The notes beneath the pieces are model-generated. The model ran no database searches. It was not told where the DNA came from and saw only the letters and a program-made list of their open reading frames with translations. A DNA stretch of 64,000 nucleotides from Plectranthus barbatus (lineage: Eukaryota; Streptophyta; Magnoliopsida; Lamiales; Lamiaceae), in assembly GCA_026898455.1 (NCBI GenBank), contig JAPKLW010000034.1:1235242-1299241 (forward strand). Direction: 5' to 3'. The translations under genes were made by a program, and so were the position numbers. Positions 11,179 through 22,199 of the stretch are shown here, piece after piece (positions within the stretch are counted from its first letter, which is position 1; each line of letters starts with the position of its first letter).

Positions 11179-12212
11179 TGTTGAGTTACAGTGTATGAGA
11201 ACACACAAACACAGCAGTGTTGTACAGAGGAAGACAAACACAACGGTGTTAAAGTACAAAAGAAATGACAACCAGAACAACGTTTAAAATATGAAGAAAT
11301 AACAAACAAAATAGTGTTAAAGCCAAGTCGAGGAGTCCCCTTCCCACAAGATAATTACGCCACCGTAGTGCTCGGATTTAGGTGTGTTGTCCCCAAAGGT
11401 AAAATGGCTATGTCTCGGTTGAAGCAGCACCGCAATCAAACGAGCTCCGATGAACTGAACGGAGTTTGGACTGAATTGACCGGTGATATTGGACAATTTT
11501 CAGAGAGAGTTTTTGACAGAGTGTTTGCAGCTGAGAGCTAAAAATATATCGTACATGTATGCACCTAGAAATGCCTATTTATAGGCTTCAACACATGAGG
11601 GAGCATGTCTGCCATTTATGGCATGACAACCGTTACATACTAAAACATGAAGTCTGACAATAGTTACAGACTCAGACATGAAGTCTGACAACAGTTACAG
11701 AGTCAAACATCGAGTCTGACACCATTACACTCTCAAACATCAAGTCTGAGACATTACAACCTCAACATTACACTCTCAGACATCAAGTCTGAGCAGTCAT
11801 AACCTCAGACATTAAGTCTGGACAGTTACATGCTGAAGTTAATGATTTATATTATGGTGTTGACCGTAACGGTCCAGAATTCAAAACATGTGACCAAAAT
11901 GGTCCAGAATTCAAAACATATATGCTGACTCATCAGCCACGTCATAGGAATTGACTAGACGAAGTCAAGTCCATGTCCAACATGCTGGTGTTCGACAATA
12001 TCCAACAACAAGTCCAACACTCTTGTGTTCAACAAGTCCAACATGATCGTGTTAGTCGTCCAAAAAGTTAAGGACATCAAACATATGTTAAACCATTTCA
12101 TACACCATAATATGCCAACTATTGGTTCAATTTCTCACCCACCGAAATTCGGATTTGAGAAAATAAACATTTGTTGCGAGAATTTACACAAGTAAACCCC
12201 CGATTTCCAACA
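11179..12212 (-). repeat. 3' LTR of element A
   Basis: 1034 bp. On the minus strand it begins TGTTGGAAATCGGG and ends CTGTAACTCAACA. A TATA box (cctataaatagg on minus) lies near 11574-11585. It is about 39 bp longer than the 5' LTR, mostly because of the number of repeat units in the upstream promoter array. Confidence 0.93.
11640..11835 (-). promoter_or_regulatory. Tandem inverted-motif array upstream of the LTR TATA box (element A, 3' LTR)
   Basis: Units of roughly 25-30 bp repeat here, each containing a short inverted pair such as cagacatgaagtctg or cagacatcaagtctg. On the transcribed (minus) strand they lie about 60-260 bp upstream of the TATA box, where LTR enhancers sit. The equivalent array in the 5' LTR (15825-15985) has about one unit fewer. 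The enhancer role is inferred from position and repetition only. Confidence 0.55.
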
Positions 12213-12800
12213 ATCCCCCCATGAGTGAAAATGCCTAAATGCATGAATGCATAGCCAACTCAGTCCTAGAGAAACGTTAATGCACAAGAAGAGGTAGCTT
12301 GTGGCTTTGAACCTTTCATCTTCATTGCCATCAAGTACACTGGTGGCTTAGTGGTAAGAATACCTTGAACTACTCCTCCATAGTGTGCACTTAGACAACG
12401 ACATTGAAACATTAACATTTCAAAACTCCATTCGTTCTCACATTTGTTTCTATTACGGGCCATGAAAAACTCCTTTGGATTCATAAGTGATTCATTTGAA
12501 GCGGCCCCCACTTCTCACTTATATAGGTGATCTCCTATTTCAGAGTATCCTGCCTTACTCCACCACTACGAGGTTTTTAGGAATCATTAAAAGTCATTGA
12601 CTTAACCTATACCAAATGCAGGTCTATAACACCTTACTTGCTCATTTAGGGATGGGTAGATAATATCATCTTCAAGGCGTCACCGCTAAAGAAAATATCA
12701 TCAGACAGGTGTTATCACTCGAACTCGTATAGTTTGGTTTTCCCATTGAACCTAGTTCTTGGGATCTCCAATCATCTAGGTTGGGTATCCACTATACTTA
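12213..12800 (-). other. 3' untranslated tail of element A
   Basis: This is the stretch between the RNaseH stop and the polypurine tract. It is closely similar to 50632-51215 in element B and has no conserved open frame. The shared tail is one of the signs that A and B are one lineage. Confidence 0.7.
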
Positions 12801-12802
12801 TT

Positions 12803-13620
12803 CTAAGTTGTGGATTTTAGTCCCATTCCCTCTAGAAACTTTTTCATTTGATCTCGATTTAACCCCTTAGTTAGCAGATCCGCAAGATTATCTATTGATT
12901 TCACATAATCAACAGATATTACACCATTCGAGATCAATTGTCTAACGGTGTTGTGTCGACAACGTATGTACCTCGACTTACCATTATACATGTTATTCTG
13001 TGCTCGGCTAATTGTAGCTTGGCTGTCACAGTGAATCATCACTGAGGGCACAGGTTTCCTCCAACTGGAATGTCTTCTAGAAAGTGTCGAAGCCATTCAG
13101 CTTCTTCACCAGCTTTGTCTAAAGCAATAAACTCGGATTCCATCGTGGAGCGAGCTATACATGTTTGTTTTTTAGATTTCCACGATATTACCCCCCTCCG
13201 ATCGTGAATACATAACCGCTCGTGGAGTAGGAATCACTTGAATCAGAGATCCAATTGGCCTCAAAATACCCTTTAAGTACTGATGGAAATCTAGTGTAGT
13301 ATAGCCCCAAGTTAAAAGTATATTTTAAGTATCTCAGAACTCTTACAAGAGCTTTCCAGTGATCTTTACTTGGATTGCTCGTGTACCTGCTCAACTTGTT
13401 CACCGAGCATGCAAGATCAGGTCTCGTACAGTTAGTCAAGTACATTAGACTAGTGTCAGACGTGCCTTTATAATAAATATATTTATGACACTCGTTGTGC
13501 TTGAAACCATTTGACAACATCGTGTTGTCAAACCTTATGTGCCACAACTTAGGTGTTTGTTTAAGTCCGTATAGGGATCTTATCAGTTTGCACACCTCTT
13601 TCTCTTGACCTGGTGTTCTA
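12803..13620 (-). pseudogene. Element A RT-RNaseH remnant without the YVDD motif
   Basis: On the minus strand the frame gives EKEVCKLIRSLYGLKQTPK, LWHIRFDNTMLSNGFKHNEC and YYKGTSDTSLMYLTNCTRP. In element B the matching stretch continues from YYKGT through CLYVDDMLIM and about 130 further residues before GSLMYLTNCTRP. In A all of that is gone without loss of frame, so the catalytic YVDD is deleted. RNase H follows (YFEANWISDSSDSYSTSGY, then after a frame break near 13190, PSVMIHCDSQATISRAQNN and YNGKSRYIR) and ends LADLLTKGLNRDQ..GMGLKSTT. No active reverse transcriptase can be made. Confidence 0.9.
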
Positions 13621-14276
13621 GATCAAGGCATATAACATCAATATGTTATCCATCATGTCACAGTACGTTATTGTGACACATCATCTTAACTCACACAAGG
13701 TTAATCATCTTTGAGCACATGACCTTAAGTTCTTTAGTTTGTTAAAACATATTAACTGTGTGCTTAAGAGATTATAATGTCTCAAACTAGACATTTGCAC
13801 ATTCACCTTGTAGTGAATTACTTATAATACCACAAACATTATTGTGTTGGTATTATCACCACTATAGACCCCACATAGTGTTAAATTTAACAAATTAGAG
13901 CTTGATGGCTCTATCATAGTTCACAAAACGCTAGTATACACCATTAGACCAAAACGAAATAAGGAATATTCAATCAAAGATGCATGATCAATTTCACGTT
14001 TTCATTCTTCAAACATGAAGAATTATGCTCAACATCACATTTAGCTCTTCAATTGAATTATCCTTAATTCTTCATCACATTGAACTTGGTCAATTCTCTT
14101 AGTCATGTCAAACAAAGTGTGAGACATACTGAGCAATTAAGTATTTGCTCCAAAAACATGAGCATGTTTCATTCAACTGAAACATGATGCGTCATAAAGA
14201 ACTTTGAACCATAATAACATTTTATCTCACTCAATAAAGAAGCAACTTTATTACAATGAAATGAAAATTTCAAAGC
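13621..14276 (-). other. Non-coding filler replacing protease-integrase in element A
   Basis: About 650 bp of AT-rich sequence has no similarity to the protease, integrase or RT N-terminus present at this place in element B. No open frame longer than a few dozen codons is visible. It begins right after the gag stop and joins RT sequence at a CTAGAACACCAGGTCAAGAG junction (minus strand). Its source is not recognised. Confidence 0.7.
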
Positions 14277-15327
14277 CTAAGCAATCAAGTTGTCGTCGTC
14301 CCAATCATCATTGTGTTCGATATTGTGGGCATCCATCTTCCCTTTGCCTTTGCCTTTAGCTTTAGGCTTCTTGCACTGACTAGCCATGTGGCCGCTTGCC
14401 ACAATTGTAGCAATCACCCTTGAACCTAGGCTCTTTTATCACGATGCCTTTGTTCGATAGGGTTGGCCTCCTTCGTTTATTTGATGGACCACCACGTTCC
14501 ATCAAATTGGCCTTAGAAACCTCTTCATCCATAGCCCTTGGCTTAGGATCAATCCTTCGATTGTCTTCTTCAATTCGAAGTTTGACAATCAAATCTTCAA
14601 GAGTCATTGCCTTTTGCTTATGCTTAAGGTAACTCTTGAAGTCCTTCCACGAAGGGGGTAGCTTTTCTATGACCGCAGCCACATTAAAAGCATCGGGAAG
14701 CGACATCCCCTCGGCTTGAACATTGTGCAAGATTAATTGAAATTCTTGCACTTGTTCTACAACCGACTTGTTGTCTACCATTTGGTAAGACAGATACTTC
14801 GCCACGGCGTACTTTTAAGTACCCGCGTCCTCGGTTTTGTACTTCTTTTCTAGCAGTTGCCACAGCTCTTTGGCACTAGTTACATTGCTATAGACCCTAT
14901 ACAAGGAATCTACTAAAGCATTTAAAATAAAGTTTTGACATAGAAAATCATTGTGGCACCAACTGTCGAAAGCTTGCCTCTTATTGATATCGGGCTCATC
15001 ATCGGCGATGACAGGCTTGTCGTCCTTGAGGGAAGAGGCCAACCCAAGTGTGGTTAGGTAGAACAACATTTTTTTCGTCCACGTTTTGAAGTCCACTCCC
15101 GCGAACTTGAATGGCTTCTCAGCTTGAGCGTTGGTAGGGAAAGAGCGGTTCAACATAGGAGCATTTGGGTCATAGCCGGGCACATCTCTAGCACCATTTC
15201 CAGCAGCGTTGGCAATGATGTTGTTGTTTCCACCGACATCACTGGTGTTGGTGTTGTTCCCACCTGGTGGTATGTTTGTGTTGTCGCCAGTTGGAGGAAC
15301 GATGTTGAAGTAAGTGTTGCTAGCCAT
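14277..15327 (-). pseudogene. Element A gag, one stop and one frameshift
   Basis: The start is the ATG at 15325-15327 (MASNTYFNIVPP), about 42 bp inside the 5' LTR boundary; a longer frame extends into the LTR but is not meaningful. A low-complexity Asn/Gly/Thr N-terminus is followed by the Copia gag core (KPFKFAGVDFKTWTKKMLFY, WCHNDFLCQNFILNALVDS, AKYLSYQMVDNKSVVEQVQE, AAVIEKLPPSWKDFKSYLKH). A Zn knuckle CYNCGK..GHMASQC follows and a short acidic tail ends at a TAG (14277-14279). Lesions are an in-frame TAA near 14813-14815 and a 1-bp frameshift inside the knuckle near 14390. Gag forms the virus-like particle in the cytoplasm. Only two small lesions suggest fairly recent loss. Confidence 0.92.
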
Positions 15328-15340
15328 CCTTCTCGTCTCA

Positions 15341-15369
15341 GTACTGTAGAGATCTAATTGTCTTGCGAA
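15341..15369 (-). other. Sequence at the PBS position of element A, not initiator Met type
   Basis: Directly after the 5' LTR (minus strand) the sequence reads ttcgcaagacaattagatct. It does not match the usual Copia site TGGTATCAGAGC. Element B has atcgcaagacgaattgctct at the same place, so the first dozen bases are conserved between two separate insertions. That suggests a primer site for another tRNA or an internal part of a tRNA. The primer is not identified. Confidence 0.5.
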
Positions 15370-16364
15370 TGTTGAGTTACAGTGTATGAGAACACACGAA
15401 CACAGCAGTGTTGTACAGAGGAAGACAAACACAACGGTGTTAAAGTACAAAAGAAATGACAACCAGAGCAACGTTTAAAATATGAAGAAATAACAAACAA
15501 AATAGTGTTAAAGCCGAGTCGAGGAGTCCTCTTCCAGCAAGACAATTACGCCACCGTAGTGCTCGGATTTAGGCTTGTTGTCCCCAAAGGTAAAATGGCT
15601 ACGTCTCGGTTGAAGCAGCACCGCAATCAAACGAGCTCCGGCAAATTAAATGGAGTTTGGACTGAATTGACCGGTGATGTTGGACAATTTTCAGAGAGAG
15701 TTTTTGGCAGAGTGTTTGCAGCTGAGAGTTAAAAATATGTTGTACATGTATGCACCTAGAAATGCCTATTTATAGGCTTCAACACATGAGGGAGCATGTC
15801 TGCCATTTATGGCATGGCAACCGTTACAGACTCAAACATGAAGTCTGACAACAGTTACAGAGTCAAACATCGAGTCTGACACCATTACACTCTCAAACAT
15901 CAAGTCTGAGATGTTACAACCTCAACAGTTACACTCTCAGACATCAAGTCTGAGCAGTCATAACCTCAGACATTAAGTCTGGATAGTTACATGCTGAAGT
16001 TAATGATTAACATTATGGTGTTGACCGTAACGGTCCAGAATTCAAAACATGTGACCAAAACGGTCCAGAATTCAAAACATATATGCTGACTCATCAGCCA
16101 CGTCATAGGAACTGACTAGACGAAGTCAAGTCCATGTCCAACATGCTGGTGTTCGACAATATCCAACAACAAGTCCAACACTCTTGTGTTCAACAAGTCC
16201 AACATGATCGTGTTAGTCGTCCAAAAAGTTAAGGACATGTTAAACCATTTTATACACCATAATATGTCAACTATTAGTTCAATTTCTCACTCACCGAAAT
16301 TCGGATTTGAGAAAATAAACATTTCTTGCGAGAATTTACACAAGTAAACCCCCGATTTCCAACA
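15370..16364 (-). repeat. 5' LTR of element A
   Basis: 995 bp with the same termini as the 3' LTR and roughly 95-97% identity by eye, apart from the missing repeat unit. The TATA box lies near 15767-15778. The upstream inverted-motif array lies at about 15825-15985. Confidence 0.93.
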
Positions 16365-16369
16365 GAAGC

Positions 16370-17200
16370 TAGGTTGAAGCACTTGGTCAAAATAAAGACA
16401 TTTCATAAATAAAAATACGACCATAATGATAACATAAGTCATGATCTCGTCTTAGCTACGTAATTATAATCATGCAAAAAAATTTCATAATATTGAAAAA
16501 TCAAATCGATTTAAACTTTTTGACTTCTATTATTGTACCTTCTTTCTTCCCTGTTTTCAAACTTTTTTTTTTTTTTTAATCGGGACCTATCTTATAAAAA
16601 AATGGGATCACCTTATTATTAAAATGAAAAAGAATTTAATCTAGAGAGGCTGAGCCCCTAGTCCCCACTATAACGGCCACTTAATCTGAAAATGAGAAGA
16701 ATAAATATTTGTAGACATAAAAAGGAAAAAGGGATTATCATTTATCATGTCTTCAAATAAGACAACTTTTCCATCCTTAAATTTGCCCATGATAAGGAGT
16801 TATCACTTTGTGCACCATTTGGTTTGATCAATTTGGAGGATGAAGTATTGGTTTAATTGACAAAGTTTAAAATCTTTCATAAATCAAACCTGTCAAAACC
16901 AAGTAACTCTTCCAAATCAAAATAGTTAAATTATTTAAAATGGTCTGGTTCAATTAATTTGAAAGGTTTAAAATATTGATTCGCAAATAGTGCGAACAAT
17001 AAAATTAATGTGATTTTGATCAGTTTGAATATTAATTCCACGAATTGTGCAACCAACAAAATTATTATTAATATATATTTTGCATATCAACTTTAAACTT
17101 TTTAGAAATAGGCAAGGAACAAGGTGAACAAAAAAAAAAAAAAAAAAAAAAAGGAGGAAATGAATTTTTGTTTGTAAGGGTGTAGTTCCAAATAGTCAAA
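16370..17200. other. AT-rich intergenic DNA
   Basis: No gene or clear repeat end is visible. It contains a long poly-A run (about 17131-17153). It flanks element A on one side and the MITE on the other. Confidence 0.5.
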
Positions 17201-17202
17201 TA

Positions 17203-17391
17203 CTCCCTCCGTCCCGTGCCAATTGTCACATTTCTTTTCGGCATGGAAATTAAGAGTTGTGAATGTAAAATGAGTTAGTGGGATTAATATTTTATTGTTG
17301 AGTGTGAAAAAGTTGACATTTTTGGAAATGTGACAATTTAGTTAGGACGCCCGATTTGGTAAGTGTGACAATTCAAGTGGGACGGAGGGAG
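17203..17391. mobile_element. Stowaway-type MITE (Tc1/mariner group)
   Basis: About 189 bp with terminal inverted repeats beginning CTCCCTCCGTCCC at both ends. The inverted match continues for about 30 bp with scattered differences (ccaattgtcac against gaattgtcac). A TA dinucleotide flanks each side (17201-17202 and 17392-17393), the target preference of this group. It has no coding capacity. The terminal motif is a known Stowaway signature in flowering plants. Confidence 0.93.
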
Positions 17392-17393
17392 TA

Positions 17394-17959
17394 CTATACT
17401 ATAGATAAAATGGATACTTCAGCTTCCTATGAAATTACACTAAATTTTATTATTATATTTAAAATAATATTATATGTACGGACGATGACAAAATGATAGG
17501 TTTTACATTTCAAACTTGTTGACCAAATTACTTCTCTACCAAATTAACTTAGTTTGGCTAGTAACCAAAAACAATCGTGTATTTACGTATTTAATAAATA
17601 AATTTGTGCTAATAATTATATAGAAAAAACTATAAATTTTAATCGTAGTGTGTTATGCTAACTTTAAAATTTATCTCACGTAATATAGTATGAAATTTTA
17701 CCCTATGTTTATTTCTGTTAGCTAAAAATAATTTAGTGACTCATGAGATTAAAAATAGAGGCAAAATCGAAATTAGCCAAAAATTAAAAGTAAAAGTAAG
17801 GAATAACAAAGTTTATGAAAAAGGGGAAAAAAATAACAAAAATGCACTTTGTGTCAATTAATTGTCTAAATCCGTCCATCATTCTTCTTGAAATCAGTTA
17901 ATTATTTAACCAAATACATATTATATTAGTTTCAAGCAATTAAATATAATATTTTACAC
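17394..17959. other. AT-rich intergenic DNA
   Basis: No open frame or repeat boundary was recognised. Confidence 0.45.
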
Positions 17960-18300
17960 CATTCTAAACTTTAAATTAATAAAATAATGTGAATTGTGTT
18001 AATTCACACTCATAACTAGAATTCACGAATTGAATTAAATTGATTTGAATTCAATTCCAATTCAATTCAATCTTAAAATAAAATAATTCAATTAAAATTT
18101 AATTGAATTGTGTTGATTCACACCCCAATAAAAATCACAAATTGAGATAAGTTCAATCTTAACATCAAATAATTCATCAATTCAAATTTAATTTAATTCG
18201 GTGAATTCACACCCTCTAATTAGAATTCAAAAATTGAATCAATTTGAATTCAATCTTGATATACTATAACTCAATTTTGTGAATTATAAAATAAAGAGGG
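17960..18300. repeat. Degenerate tandem array of an AT-rich 100-bp-class unit
   Basis: Units share gaattcacaccc, aattgaattcaatctta and aaaataattca blocks and repeat about every 100 bp with much drift. The same blocks recur at about 19010-19110, 28810-28990 and 29520-29640. The solo LTR at 18408-18954 and the whole of element C therefore appear to have been inserted into one older array. Confidence 0.6.
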
Positions 18301-18407
18301 TGAAGTTGTAATACAAGGCCCAAATTTTTTGAAGAAATTCAAAAAATATATAAAATAAAATAAAAATATTTAAAAGTTAAACCGCAATCATAGTGTGAAA
18401 TTATAAT

Positions 18408-18954
18408 TGTTAGGAAGTAGGAATCTGGTTTCCTTCTTATTTGATATTTTTGTGTGTCAAAATTAGCTTTTAGTTTCTAATCAGTTTCTACATGTAATCC
18501 TTGCAAAGGATAATTTGAGTTGAAATAGAGAAACTAGAAACTGGAAGTTGAAGAAACTAGAAACTGGAAGCTATGAAGATCAAGAAGACAGAAATCTAGT
18601 TTCTAAACTAGAAACTAGAAAAGAGATCGAGATGTCTGAAGTCTAGTTTCAGAACTAGAAGTTGAAGAAACTAGAAACTAGAAATCAGAAGTCTAGTTTC
18701 GGAACTAGAAACTGAAAAGAACTAGAAGACCAGTTTTTGGAAATTGGATTTTCACCTGCGAAGCTACACCAAACGACATGAAACTAGAAACTAGAAAACT
18801 GAAAACTGGTAACTTAAAACTATCAGAGACAAAGTTATAAGCTAAATCAAGTTTTTAGAAATTGAAAACTGAAAATCTAAGATCCAGTTTTCAGAGTGCA
18901 AGCTATCAAAATACTTTCACAGCATATTCAAACACTCTGATCTCGGAACCAACA
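18408..18954 (+). mobile_element. Solo LTR with perfect TSD, short Sirevirus-like family
   Basis: 547 bp, beginning TGTTAGGAAGTAGGAATC and ending ATCTCGGAACCAACA. It is flanked by an exact 5-bp duplication, ataat (18403-18407 and 18955-18959). It carries the 'tgtaatccttgcaaagga' block shared with the larger Sirevirus-like LTRs. Its middle is filled with variants of a self-complementary motif built from agtttctagaaact and actagaaact. No internal region remains. Confidence 0.93.
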
Positions 18955-19291
18955 ATAATACACGCCTCATTATTTATTAAGAATACATACGTATCATTCA
19001 CTGTCAGGTGAATTCGCACCCCCTGGATTGAGTTAATTAATCCAATGATTTAATTCAATCCGAGTGCCAATTCATTCGAATGATGAATTCAATAAATTAA
19101 ATCCTAAATATATGGAGGCAATTCACTCCAATGAATCAAATCGTAATTATTTGGTTTTGTTGAAGTTCGAATATGAAAAAATCGGAACTCTTAGAATCGG
19201 GTTAGAAAAATATCAGATATCGATAAGATGTGAAATAAATGTGAGAATTAAATATAAAAAACACCAAACCCAACCACAAATATAGCGTATA

Positions 19292-22093
19292 TGTTCGGAT
19301 TATTTTTTTAGAGAATTTCTTCCTTACTTTTTGATGTTTTGGTGGGTCAAAGATTGTAAGCCATCTTAGTCAGTCTTTCCAGTTTCTAGAGTTCTAATCT
19401 TGTAATCCTTGTATAGGATCGAATTGAGTTGTAATAGAACTTAGACTGAAGACCGAGCAAGGAGAATGCTCGAGAACTGACTATCATCACGCCTAGCCTT
19501 GACCTAAAACTGTGTTGGAGCACTCAGTTTAAGGTCCTACCATACTGACAGGGAGAAGTCAGTATGAGGGCTTTCCCGAACTGACTAAGGAGAAGTCAGT
19601 TCAAGGGATTTCAATACTGATAAGGAGAAATCAGTATGAGGGTGTTTTCCATACTGACTATTGTTAGTCAGTATGAGGGTTTACCATACTGACTCTGGAA
19701 AGTCAATATGAGGGCAAAGCTGTACTGACTTTAATAGTTAGTATCAGAGCCTCTACCTTTAAAGAATGAGCATTTCGAAAGATATCGAAGCTCAGTCAGA
19801 CTCAGGCATTCATATATGCCCAAGTCAGTACGAGGTTATCCAGAAAATGGGATCCCTTGGGCTGAAAAGAAGTATGACATAAAGTTAGTGTAACGTACAC
19901 TAACGCTGTAGCGTGGCAAGTGATGGGTTTTGTATACTGAAAGCATTTATTATAATGAGTATACAACGGTTTATTTCTCCTATCTGTTAACAATCGTACA
20001 TGTATGAACAATGGTATCCTCTTGTCTCACCGACAGGGACGATCATACGGCGTGTTGTAGATCGCAGAAGACGGTATGATCACTTGACCTAGTGAGACAT
20101 AAACCTAATCACAGCCGAGACAGCATATGAGGATACGTCTGTCCGGATGGCTGCGGCATTGTCGGAATAAGTAGTCTGTCTTGGTTACTTGACATGCTGG
20201 TACGCAGAGGTGGCGTATTGATGGACCGCAGTGAGATGTATTCGTCTGTCTGACATTAGCGAATACAACATCTCATTATATTGATTGAGTCCAAACCCTA
20301 ACGAAGGTTCAGGGGTTTGCACGGGTTGACTGTTGCTTTGACTTGCCATGGTGGAGAGCCTAAGTAACGTGCTCGTATATCCGCATCTTGGGTAACAACA
20401 GTTCGTGTAGTACCGCCTGAGACTGGGTTTAGGTAACCATATCCGAGTAATAGGATGGGGACATTCCCTGAGGAGCTCAATGACATTCATCGTGCCAAAG
20501 TCCTGCAGGCTGATTAAGTTCAGGCACGAGTGATAAGGATTGAGTGGTACTACTCAGGAATAATAAGATATTAATTAATTGTAGTTAGAGCTTGTCAGAA
20601 GCTCCAATTAATTAATGAATGTCCGGTAACCTTAAATATGGGGATTCTCAATTAATGCAGCCCGTTCTCATAACGTGGTAATAAATGGGTAGGTCAGTAT
20701 TAATTCTGTGGTGAAAAAGAATTAATATTAATTAATTAATTGTGTCCTGGGTTGTGGACATGGGAATTAATTAATTATAGGCCCACTTTATTATTTGCAT
20801 TAGGTCCCAGGACTGGCCAAATTAAATATGCTGAATTGAGCCCAAAATGGCCCATTAGGGTTTCCAACCCTAGGTCTATAAATAGACAGCTCTCTCTCAT
20901 AAGTCATAACACAGTTGAAACACACTAAACCTAGAGAGAGAGAGGGGCGCCAATTTTGGAGAAGAGGGAGGAGAATTTTGATTCTGGTCCTGCTCAGATT
21001 ACAGATCTACGGAGTCCTCACCAGTAGTAGATCTGAACAGCATTGGGACACAGCCCTGAAGATCTGATCTGGAGAACAAGATTTCTTTTCTTCTTCTTTG
21101 TTGTTTTCGATTTTTATTCTAGAAATTAGATCCCTAATTTCTACTTCCGCAGATAAAATCGGATTGCGTGGTTGAATTAAAGTTGGAAATTCAAACGCAA
21201 AAGATCGGATCAGACTCGACGGAATAACGGTAATTCCTCAATCCACGATATGTATTAAATTCATAGGATCATGCTAGGGTTTTTGTGAATTTTAATTATG
21301 AGCAATATCCATAAATCGATCCGGTTCATTTTGGTTTTGGTGATTTGGTTCACGGGAAAACCCTATAGAAAGGAGACCTGAGGCATGGGCTACGATTGGA
21401 CAATATAATCCCTGAGTCAAACGTCTGGATTTATGTGTCTAACGGATAGAAATTCAAATTGCCATAGGTCCTCCTCTATATAAAGGCCTGCCCTTCCAAC
21501 CTTAATAGGTTACCTGAACAGAATTCAAAATCTGATAGTCTTAAGAAGACAAGGGCAATAGTTCAGGCCATCTCTCTGCCAAACTCTCTGAGTTTCTGTG
21601 TTCTCTAACACGAGACTTGAGTCTCCGACTCAAGTTCCCCACCGTGCTATCTTCTCCTAGCACGAGGCTGAAGCTTTAAGCTGAGGCTCTTCTTGGTGAT
21701 TATATCTTTGTGAGATATCTTTACAGCAGTCAGTTTCCTGGTCTGGGACTCTGATTCACACGGGCGTATGCCAGCCACTTGTGTTTTGGGAAGAACCTCT
21801 AAACATCCAACCATTCTGGGAAGAATTAGTAAACATCCACCCACCGGGAAGGAGGCTGCGGGGTGCGTCCCCACTTCAACCTGAAGACTGAGTTTACAAG
21901 GAGTTCCTAGGCGAGTGCCACATCTGACCGGAGGACGGAGGAGCCATGGACTGTGTATAGATCGTAAGGAGGCTTGTATTTTGCTTAGTGAATTATCTAG
22001 ACCTTGGGTCTGAAGAGTGGATGTAGGATATTGAAGTCCGAACCACTATAAATCTCTGTGTGCTGCTTTACTGCATTCTTTATACTTGCTCTG
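19292..22093 (+). repeat. 5' LTR of element C, interrupted and 3'-truncated
   Basis: The sequence matches the 3' LTR from TGTTCGGATT (19292) to about 19911 and again from about 21365 to 22093, with few differences. The TATA-like motif ctatataaagg lies near 21475-21485. Small block repeats of 'catactgac...agtcagtatgagg' type occupy 19540-19700, a tandem array in the upstream promoter region. The minus-strand frame at 21647-21874 is LTR sequence and also occurs in the 3' LTR. Confidence 0.88.
19912..21364 (+). mobile_element. Insertion in the element C 5' LTR: LTR-like sequence of another family
   Basis: About 1.45 kb is present here and absent from the 3' LTR. It has no coding capacity, a TATA-like ctataaatagac near 20876-20887 followed by a leader-like block, and is homologous along most of its length to the minus-strand sequence at about 44990-46270. 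That pattern fits a solo LTR. The body may begin TGATGGGTTTTG at 19921. Candidate flanking repeats (ctgtag and ctatag) match imperfectly, so the exact ends are unsure. Confidence 0.65.
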
Positions 22094-22199
22094 TTAAAGG
22101 TGAAGCATGTATGGATCCATAACACTAATCCTGCAGGACCCGCCAAAACACGGGTATCTTTTGTCTAACCTGATGTGTTATGCAGGTACATAGTCACCA

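Larger units (their letters stand above)
11179..16364 (-). mobile_element. Element A: non-autonomous Copia retrotransposon
   Basis: A 5.2-kb element on the minus strand has LTRs at 15370-16364 (5') and 11179-12212 (3'). An exact 5-bp duplication, gaagc, flanks it at 11174-11178 and 16365-16369. The 3' polypurine tract is the complement of atccccccatgagtg, just beyond 12212. In transcript order it holds gag, about 650 bp of AT-rich non-coding filler, an RT-RNaseH remnant lacking the catalytic motif, a 570-bp untranslated tail and the 3' LTR. Protease and integrase are absent. It is closely related to element B (49331-56405), which could represent its former autonomous partner. The organisation resembles published gag-only LTR elements (TR-GAG type), with extra pol debris. 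Confidence 0.92.

Noticed and set aside
11016..11541. Small frames over the LTR of element A on both strands, repeated at 15354-15732
   Set aside because: They lie in LTR sequence, start outside or across the LTR border, and have no known content.
21647..21874. 75-codon minus-strand frame, repeated at 27983-28210
   Set aside because: The two copies are the two LTRs of element C; the frame is conserved only because the LTRs are recent copies of one sequence.
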